Below, in pieces: positions 34,548-39,536 of a stretch of DNA of 39,536 nucleotides. A program made the position numbers and the translations under genes. The notes beneath the pieces are model-generated. The model saw nothing but the letters and a program-made list of their open reading frames with translations. It did no database searches and was not told where the DNA came from. This DNA is from Phenylobacterium sp. (lineage in GTDB: Bacteria; Pseudomonadota; Alphaproteobacteria; Caulobacterales; Caulobacteraceae): the NCBI RefSeq assembly GCF_025934275.1, contig NZ_JAICYI010000031.1, positions 1 through 39,536 of the forward strand, read 5' to 3'. Position 1 is the first letter of the stretch. Every line of letters starts with the position of its first letter.

Positions 34548-36401
34548 TTGCGCTTCGACGAACATTTCCTCGACGAGATCAAGTCGCGGCTGCGGCCCAG
34601 CGACGTGATCGGCCGCACGGTCAAGCTCCGGAAGCAGGGCCGCGAGTACGTCGGCCTGTCGCCCTTCACCAAGGAGAAGACGCCCTCCTTCTACGTCAAC
34701 GACGACAAGGGCCAGTTCTTCGACTTCTCCTCGGGCAAGACCGGCGACCTGATCAGCTTCCTGCAGGAGACCGAGCGGCTGTCGTTCGTCGAGGCGGTCG
34801 AGCGGCTGGCCGCCGAGGCGGGCGTGCCGCTGCCGGCGGTCGATCCGCGCGCCGCCGAGCAGGAGAAGACCCGCCAGAGCCTGCTCGACTGGCTTGAGAC
34901 CGCCTGCCAGTGGTTCGAATCGGAGCTGAAGCGACCCGCCGGGCGCGAGGCCCGCGCCTATCTAGAGAAGCGCGGCCTGCCGGAAAAGGACTGGGCCCGC
35001 TTCCGCCTGGGCTTCTCGCCCGCCGGCCGCACGGCGCTGAAGGACTACCTCGTCGCCAAGGGGGCGCGGCCCGCGGAGCTGGTGGAGGCGGGTCTGCTGA
35101 TCGCCCCGGAGGAGGGCGGCGCCCCCTACGACCGGTTCCGCGACCGGATCATCTTCCCGATCCTTGACGCGCGCGGCCGGGTGGTCTCGTTCGGCGGCCG
35201 GGCGATGGATCCGCAGGCCCGCGCCAAGTACCTGAACGGCCCCGAGACCCCGGCCTTCCACAAGGGCCACCAGCTCTACGGCCTCTCCGAGGCCCGCAAG
35301 GTGCTGGCCGCCGCGCCCCCGAAGGCGAACGAATCCGGGGAGGAGCCGCCGCTGGTGGTGGTCGAAGGCTACATGGACGTGATCGCCTGCCTGCGGTCAG
35401 GGATCCCGGCCGTGGCCCCGATGGGCACGGCGCTCGGCGAGGAGCAGATGGAGGCGCTCTGGCGCCACCACCCCGAGCCCACCCTCAGCTTCGACGGCGA
35501 CCGCGCCGGCCGGCAGGCCGCCGCGCGGGTCATGGACCGGGCGCTGCCGCTGCTGACCCCCGGCCGCTCCTTCAAGTTCGCCATCGTCGAAGGCGGCAAG
35601 GATCCTGACGAGGTGCTCCGCGAGCAGGGCCCGGCCGCCCTGAAGGCGCAGCTCTCCCGCACCACGCCCTTCGTCGAGGCGCTGTTCCTGCGCGAGAAGC
35701 AGCTCACTCCGCTAGAAACCCCAGAGCAAAGAGCGGGGTTCAAGGTCCGGCTTCGCCAGGTCGCGCGGCAGGTCCGAGATGCCGATTTAGCCGAACAGTA
35801 CCGCATCGATCTCCTACGACGCTTCGAGGAGAGCTTTCCGCGCAATCAGTTTGTGCCGGCATGGGCGAATAGGAAGCCATCGACGGTCGTCAGCTTAATC
35901 ATCAACAAGAATCTGGCTCAGATTCTACGGGAGCGTACCCGCCGACTAAATGCATCGGTGGCCGTCAGGGGCGTGCAAACTCCCGCTCTGCTTCTCCCTT
36001 ATGTCGAGGAGATCGCCGCCTTCGGATTTGGTGACCCGCCCCTCAGGAAGGTCGCTGATGCGATTGTGGAGGCGCTATCCGAGCCAGGCGCCGACCAAAA
36101 CCTTCTCATGAGTTTCATCCGCCACGCGAGGGCAGAAGACGCCTTCAACAAAGCGTTTCGTATCGCTCATGAGGTTCCCACGCTGCCGTTCCTCGATCCC
36201 GCGATCCCGGAGAAAGAGGCCGAAAGAATGTGGCGTCGTGCCCTTGAGGGCATTATCGAATTGGCCGCACTGAGGCAGGCAGTCGCCGAGCGGCCGCCAA
36301 TCGATGATCCCAACGATTTTATCGAACGCCGGCGTACGATCAGGAGTCGCCGTCATATCCTTGAACACCAACTCAGCGATCTTACAATTTGGGCCGAGTA
36401 A
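34548..36401 (+). CDS. dnaG: DNA primase, with a foreign-looking C-terminal third
   Basis: DnaG makes RNA primers at the replication fork. The 617-aa protein has the N-terminal zinc-ribbon-like domain (1-100), the core with toprim motifs VVVEGYMDVIAC (Glu273) and LSFDGDRAGRQA (Asp316, Asp318), and a C-terminal helicase-binding region. The start is TTG 34548. The four zinc ligands of the usual CHC2 ribbon are replaced (Ser38, Thr41, Asp59 and Ser62 by alignment), which I believe is common in this lineage. From about residue 387 (base 35,706) the coding DNA becomes much less GC-rich, with TTA, CTA, ATT and AGA codons almost absent before that point. The C-terminal third is still DnaG-like in the motif TPLETPEQ but diverges after it. 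Downstream, rpoD is not found. Confidence 0.93.
   Translation: MRFDEHFLDEIKSRLRPSDVIGRTVKLRKQGREYVGLSPFTKEKTPSFYVNDDKGQFFDFSSGKTGDLISFLQETERLSFVEAVERLAAEAGVPLPAVDPRAAEQEKTRQSLLDWLETACQWFESELKRPAGREARAYLEKRGLPEKDWARFRLGFSPAGRTALKDYLVAKGARPAELVEAGLLIAPEEGGAPYDRFRDRIIFPILDARGRVVSFGGRAMDPQARAKYLNGPETPAFHKGHQLYGLSEARKVLAAAPPKANESGEEPPLVVVEGYMDVIACLRSGIPAVAPMGTALGEEQMEALWRHHPEPTLSFDGDRAGRQAAARVMDRALPLLTPGRSFKFAIVEGGKDPDEVLREQGPAALKAQLSRTTPFVEALFLREKQLTPLETPEQRAGFKVRLRQVARQVRDADLAEQYRIDLLRRFEESFPRNQFVPAWANRKPSTVVSLIINKNLAQILRERTRRLNASVAVRGVQTPALLLPYVEEIAAFGFGDPPLRKVADAIVEALSEPGADQNLLMSFIRHARAEDAFNKAFRIAHEVPTLPFLDPAIPEKEAERMWRRALEGIIELAALRQAVAERPPIDDPNDFIERRRTIRSRRHILEHQLSDLTIWAE
35717..35740. other. 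Compositional junction with a short inverted repeat inside dnaG
   Basis: AACCCC (35717-35722) and GGGGTT (35735-35740) form a 6-bp dyad with a 12-base centre, exactly where the DNA composition changes. It lies at the conserved DnaG motif LTPLETPEQ. Integrases often use a short dyad like this as a core site, but a 6-bp dyad can also be chance. The location at the shift is the only reason to list it. Confidence 0.35.
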
Positions 36402-36451
36402 AATCGCTGAATCCCGGCCCGACATCCCGCCGCACAAGCGGCCGGTGACGC

Positions 36452-36847
36452 TCAGGTCGTGGCGCCAATTTCCTTCTTGGGTCGGCCGCCACGCTTGCCG
36501 TTCTCGCGCGAGGCTTTCGCCTGCGCCTCTCGCCGAGTCCAGTCCAGGGGTCCAAGGAAGCCCTCGAGCAGGCCCGAGACGGCGTAGTCGGCGTCGAGGC
36601 GAGGGAAATGGAGCGTGCTGCCGACGCCTTCCACGGTTACGCCCACAAAGTCTTCCGCTGGCGCCTCGGCGAGGCCCTGCGCCCGTCGCGGATCGAACGA
36701 GAAATCCAGGCCCGTGTCGAGGCGCACGATCACCCGATGAGACCTGCGGTCAAACCGCGCGGAGATCGCGCGGGGAAGGGGGCGGCGGCGCTTGCGGTTG
36801 ACGCCCCTCTTGAAGGAAGCCTCGTCCAGCAGTTTGAACTCAGCCAT
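36452..36847 (-). CDS. DUF2442-family protein
   Basis: The 131-aa product matches DUF2442. The domain holds ARFDRRSHRVIVRLDTGLDFSFDPRRAQGL, EDFVGVTVEGVGSTLHFPRLDADYAVSGLLEGFLG, and a basic C-terminal tail with ENGKRGGRPKKE, which is the common AT-hook-like ending of this family. DUF2442 proteins frequently sit next to DUF4160 proteins in pairs suspected of toxin-antitoxin-like behaviour; no activity is established. It overlaps the upstream DUF4160 gene by 8 bases. GC content is host-like, unlike the DnaG tail. Confidence 0.85.
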   Translation of the reverse strand: MAEFKLLDEASFKRGVNRKRRRPLPRAISARFDRRSHRVIVRLDTGLDFSFDPRRAQGLAEAPAEDFVGVTVEGVGSTLHFPRLDADYAVSGLLEGFLGPLDWTRREAQAKASRENGKRGGRPKKEIGATT

Positions 36848-37088
36848 GGATGTCGCTCCAAACCTTGCAGCATTCGTCGATGTTGGCGGCGACTTCCAGC
36901 CCGAGCTCGTTGAGGTGCTTCAACGTCCAATCACCCTCGGCGTCCCAGAATTCGATCGGGCCATCGGGGCAGTTCAGTTTGAAGCGAGCTTCGCAACCTT
37001 TGCCGAACGCATGCACGTGAGCGGGAGGATGATCATTGGAATTAACGGCCACCCTGTATCGGCGGTGACTTCTGAAGACCGTCGCCAT
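36840..37088 (-). CDS. DUF4160-family protein
   Basis: The 82-aa product (MATVFRSHRRYRVAVNSNDH...) has the DUF4160 signature HPPAHVHAFGKGCEARFKLN with three His near the N-terminus, then EFWDAEGDW and a C-terminal helix (LNELGLEVAANIDECCKVW). The ATG at 37088 gives a normal length; a GTG at 37103 is an alternative that begins right after a palindrome. It is the first gene of the DUF4160-DUF2442 pair, with an 8-base overlap. The DNA here is less GC-rich than its neighbours. The pair may be a toxin-antitoxin-like module. Confidence 0.85.
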   Translation of the reverse strand: MATVFRSHRRYRVAVNSNDHPPAHVHAFGKGCEARFKLNCPDGPIEFWDAEGDWTLKHLNELGLEVAANIDECCKVWSDIHG

Positions 37089-37104
37089 TGCCGCTTGTCC
37101 CACA

Positions 37105-37127
37105 GAACCTAGATGATGTCTAGGTTC
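37105..37127 (-). promoter_or_regulatory. Perfect 9-bp palindrome before the DUF4160 gene
   Basis: GAACCTAGA-TGATG-TCTAGGTTC (37105-37127) is an exact 9-bp inverted repeat with a 5-base centre, 17 bases upstream of the ATG at 37088 and two bases before a possible GTG start. It has the size and place of an autoregulatory operator, as in many antitoxin genes. A hairpin in the leader is an alternative. The rest of the gap to the MmeI-like gene (37128-37263) contains GC-rich sequence without a further signal that I could name. Confidence 0.7.
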
Positions 37128-37263
37128 CGGTGTTCAAGGGTCATGCGGCGCTTGCGCCATCTCCCCGCTCATCCCCGCGCAGGCCGGGACCCAGGTCGAG
37201 CCGCCGGCGCCGCATGGCGCGCGCCGCCGCGGGCGCTAAGCTGCCATCCGAGTCGGGGATGCG

Positions 37264-39536
37264 ATGACGCCTGCCGAATTCGTCCGCAAGTGGAGCGACA
37301 GCGAGCTGCGCGAGCGGCAGGCCTCGCAATCGCACTTCAACGACCTCTGCTCGATCCTCGGCGTCCCCACGCCGACCGACGACGACGCCAAGGGCGACCA
37401 CTACTGCTTCGAGCGCGGCGCGGAGAAGGTGGGCGGCGGCGACGGCTGGGCCGATGTCTGGCGGCGCGGCTGCTTCGGCTGGGAATACAAGGGCAAGCAC
37501 AAGGACCTCAACGCCGCGCTGCGCCAGCTGCAGGCCTACGCTCTCGACCTCGAGAACCCGCCCTATCTCGTGGTCTCCGACATGGAGCGCATCATCGTCC
37601 ACACCAACTGGACGAACACGGTCTCGCGCAAGTACGAGTTCGCTCTCGACGACCTGCTCGACCCGGCGAAGCTGCACCTGCTCCGCGCCGTGTTCGACGG
37701 TTCGGAGGAGCTGAAGCCGAAGGTCAGCCCGCAGGAGCTGACCGCCAAGGCGGCGGAGCGCTTCGGAGAGCTCGGCCGACGCTTGCAGGAGCGCAAGCTC
37801 GACCCGCGCGCCGTGGCGCACTTCCTGAACCGGCTGGTGTTCTGCATGTTCGCCGAAGACGCGGGCCTGCTGCCGAAGGACCTGTTCAGCCGCACGGTGA
37901 AGGCGGTGGCGCACAAGCCGGCGGCGGCGCAGGCGCAGCTCGCGGCGCTGTTCGGCCTGATGGCGCGCCCGGGAGACACCTTCTTCGGCGAACACCTGAT
38001 CCGCTGGTTCAACGGCGGCCTGTTTGATGACGCCGCGACCCTGCCGCTGGAGCCGCCGGACCTCAAGCTGATCGCCGACACCGCCGAGGAGCACGACTGG
38101 TCGGAGATCGACCCCTCCGTCTTCGGCAGCCTGTTCGAGCAGGCGCTGAAGGCGACCCGGGAGCGGCCGGCGCTGGGCGCCCACTACACCGACCGCGAGA
38201 AGATCCTGAAGATCGTCGAGCCGGTGATCGTCCGCCCCCTCGCGGCCGAATGGGAGGCGGTGCTGGGCGAAGTCCGCGAGGAGGTCGCGCGCATCGCCCA
38301 GGCAGAGGCCGAGCGCAAGGCGGTGCTGGACGAGGCGGGCGAGAAGATGAAGACGGACCCTTTCGCCGCCAAGGCCGACGAGCCCAGGCGGCGGCGCAGG
38401 ATCGCCGAGGCTCTGAAGCGCAAGGACCAGGCCTACGGCGCGGCGAAGGAGCGGGTGCAGGCCTGGCTCGACCGCCTCGCGGCGTTCCGCGTGCTCGACC
38501 CGGCCTGCGGTTCGGGGAACTTCCTCTATGTCGCGCTGCACGAGCTGCTCGACCTCGAGCAACGGGCGATCGTCGACGCCGAGCGGCTGGGCCTCACGGG
38601 CTTCCTGCCGGCCCTTGGCCTGCAATGCGTTCGGGGAATCGAGATCGACCGCTACGCCGCCGAGCTGGCGCGCCTCACGCTCTGGATCGGCTACCTGCAA
38701 TGGACGCTGAAGAAGGCCACCAAGCCCCCGCCCGACCCGGTGCTCTCCACGCTCGACCAGATCGAAAACCGCGACGCCCTGCTGAACCCCGACGGCTCGG
38801 AGGCCGAGTGGCCGCAGGCCGACGTGATCATCGGCAATCCGCCGTTCCTGGGCGGCAAGCGGATGCGGGACAATCTCGGCGACGCCGCGGTGGAGCGGCT
38901 GTTTGCGACCTACAGGGGCCGTGTGCCGGCGGAGGCCGACCTCGTGGCCTATTGGGTGGAGAAGGCGTGGCGGGCGATCCAGGCCGGCAAGGCCGCCCGC
39001 GCCGGCCTGGTGACGACGAATTCCATCCGCGGCGGCGCCAATCGTAGGGCGCTCGACGCGATCGCCGACGCCGGAGAGCTATGGATCGCGTGGGCGGATG
39101 AGCCCTGGATTCTCGAAGGAGCGGCGGTGCGCGTGTCCATGCTGGGCTTCGGGTCCGGTTTCGGGGCGCGCGAACTCGACGGGCGCCCGGCGGCTCGGAT
39201 CAACGCTGATCTGACCTCGGCCGACTTTGACCTCACCAAGGCCGCGCGCCTGAAGGAGAACGCCGGTGTCGCCTTCATGGGCGACACCAAAGGCGGCGCC
39301 TTCGACATTCCGGGTGAACTCGCGCGCGAGTGGCTGGAGCTGCCGCTCAACCCCAACGGCCGGCCGAACAGCGACGTGCTGAAGCCCTGGCGCAACGGCC
39401 TGGACGTGACCCGCCGCCCCGCCGACAAGTGGATCATCGACTTCGGCTGGAAGATGACCGAGGCGGAGGCCGCGCTCTACGAGGCGCCGTTCCGGCATCT
39501 GCTCTTCCACGTGAAGCCGGAGCGGGAGCGCAACAA
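37264..39536 (+). CDS. MmeI-like type IIL restriction-modification enzyme (3' end missing)
   Basis: The frame is open from ATG 37264 to the window end (757 codons so far; the family is about 900-1100 aa). One chain holds both activities. The N-terminal nuclease motif is Asp64-X9-Glu74-Tyr-Lys76 (DVWRRGCFGWEYK), a spacer helical region follows, then an N6-adenine methyltransferase with motif X GAHYTDREKI (305-314), motif I LDPACGSGNFL (411-421) and motif IV GNPPF (524-528). The target-recognition domain begins after about residue 640. MmeI-type enzymes methylate one strand and cut about 20 bases away. This is a stand-alone phage-defence unit. The codon use is host-like, so the gene may be old in the lineage. 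Confidence 0.93.
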   Translation, partial: MTPAEFVRKWSDSELRERQASQSHFNDLCSILGVPTPTDDDAKGDHYCFERGAEKVGGGDGWADVWRRGCFGWEYKGKHKDLNAALRQLQAYALDLENPPYLVVSDMERIIVHTNWTNTVSRKYEFALDDLLDPAKLHLLRAVFDGSEELKPKVSPQELTAKAAERFGELGRRLQERKLDPRAVAHFLNRLVFCMFAEDAGLLPKDLFSRTVKAVAHKPAAAQAQLAALFGLMARPGDTFFGEHLIRWFNGGLFDDAATLPLEPPDLKLIADTAEEHDWSEIDPSVFGSLFEQALKATRERPALGAHYTDREKILKIVEPVIVRPLAAEWEAVLGEVREEVARIAQAEAERKAVLDEAGEKMKTDPFAAKADEPRRRRRIAEALKRKDQAYGAAKERVQAWLDRLAAFRVLDPACGSGNFLYVALHELLDLEQRAIVDAERLGLTGFLPALGLQCVRGIEIDRYAAELARLTLWIGYLQWTLKKATKPPPDPVLSTLDQIENRDALLNPDGSEAEWPQADVIIGNPPFLGGKRMRDNLGDAAVERLFATYRGRVPAEADLVAYWVEKAWRAIQAGKAARAGLVTTNSIRGGANRRALDAIADAGELWIAWADEPWILEGAAVRVSMLGFGSGFGARELDGRPAARINADLTSADFDLTKAARLKENAGVAFMGDTKGGAFDIPGELAREWLELPLNPNGRPNSDVLKPWRNGLDVTRRPADKWIIDFGWKMTEAEAALYEAPFRHLLFHVKPERERN

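Noticed and set aside
36402..36451. Remnant of the native dnaG 3' end after the stop codon
   Set aside because: The 50 bases are GC-richer, but translate in no frame to a recognisable DnaG piece.
37141..38700. A 519-codon minus-strand frame opposite the MmeI-like gene
   Set aside because: Antisense shadow; the plus-strand frame has intact nuclease and methyltransferase motifs and runs on to the window end.

Overview
The window is a high-GC (roughly 70 percent by eye), gene-dense chromosome segment from an alphaproteobacterium. A member of the Caulobacteraceae, possibly Phenylobacterium-like, fits best. The evidence is the nadA-nadB-nadC cluster, the style of DnaG, carB and greA, GTG/TTG starts, many 4-bp ATGA gene overlaps, and RTX, fasciclin and CaiB/acyl-CoA genes. 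The taxon is inferred from protein style and not from any rRNA; I saw no rRNA or tRNA gene.

Layout. 1-2.3 kb: the end of an isonitrile-hydratase-like gene, a DEDD-type exonuclease, and an ArsR repressor coupled to an SRPBCC protein behind a probable self-regulated, nearly leaderless promoter. 2.4-5.9 kb (minus): de novo NAD synthesis, nadA-nadB-nadC, with a pair of dyad operators upstream of nadA. 6.2-13.1 kb: SleB-type cell wall hydrolase, GNAT, trxB, an RTX calcium-binding protein, greA and an SDR/carboxymuconolactone-decarboxylase pair. 13.3-18.5 kb (minus): a 56-aa membrane protein, a VIT/CCC1 transporter, carB and a GFA-family protein. 18.6-21.3 kb (plus): a small conserved protein, a secreted cupin, then a SigK-like ECF sigma factor, its RskA-like anti-sigma factor and a secreted fasciclin protein. 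The sigma gene and the fasciclin gene share a candidate promoter pattern. 21.5-25.1 kb: carA, DUF1272, then a membrane protein, an AhpD-like protein and an ECF41 sigma factor, preceded by a textbook-looking ECF41 promoter. 25.1-29.8 kb: PhyH dioxygenase, M20 amidohydrolase, DUF169 protein, TauD-type dioxygenase and a Gly/Ala-rich secreted protein. 29.9-34.4 kb (minus): a five-gene acyl-CoA operon (enoyl-CoA hydratase, a small GIY-YIG-like protein, acyl-CoA dehydrogenase, CaiB/BaiF CoA-transferase, HAD phosphatase) plus a small membrane protein.

34.5-39.5 kb is the most unusual part. dnaG starts out host-like, but from about base 35,700 its composition and codon use change abruptly. The last third, which covers the helicase-binding region, looks recombined from another source. 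In place of the rpoD gene that usually follows dnaG in this group there is a DUF2442/DUF4160 pair with its own palindromic operator, then an MmeI-like type IIL restriction-modification gene that runs off the end. I read this as the left end of an integrated element or defence island that captured the 3' end of dnaG. A family of inverted-repeat intergenic elements, with CGCAGA-type arms and CCGTGGTT-type boxes, occurs at least twice (21.4 and 28.1 kb), with a solo box at 23.1 kb.
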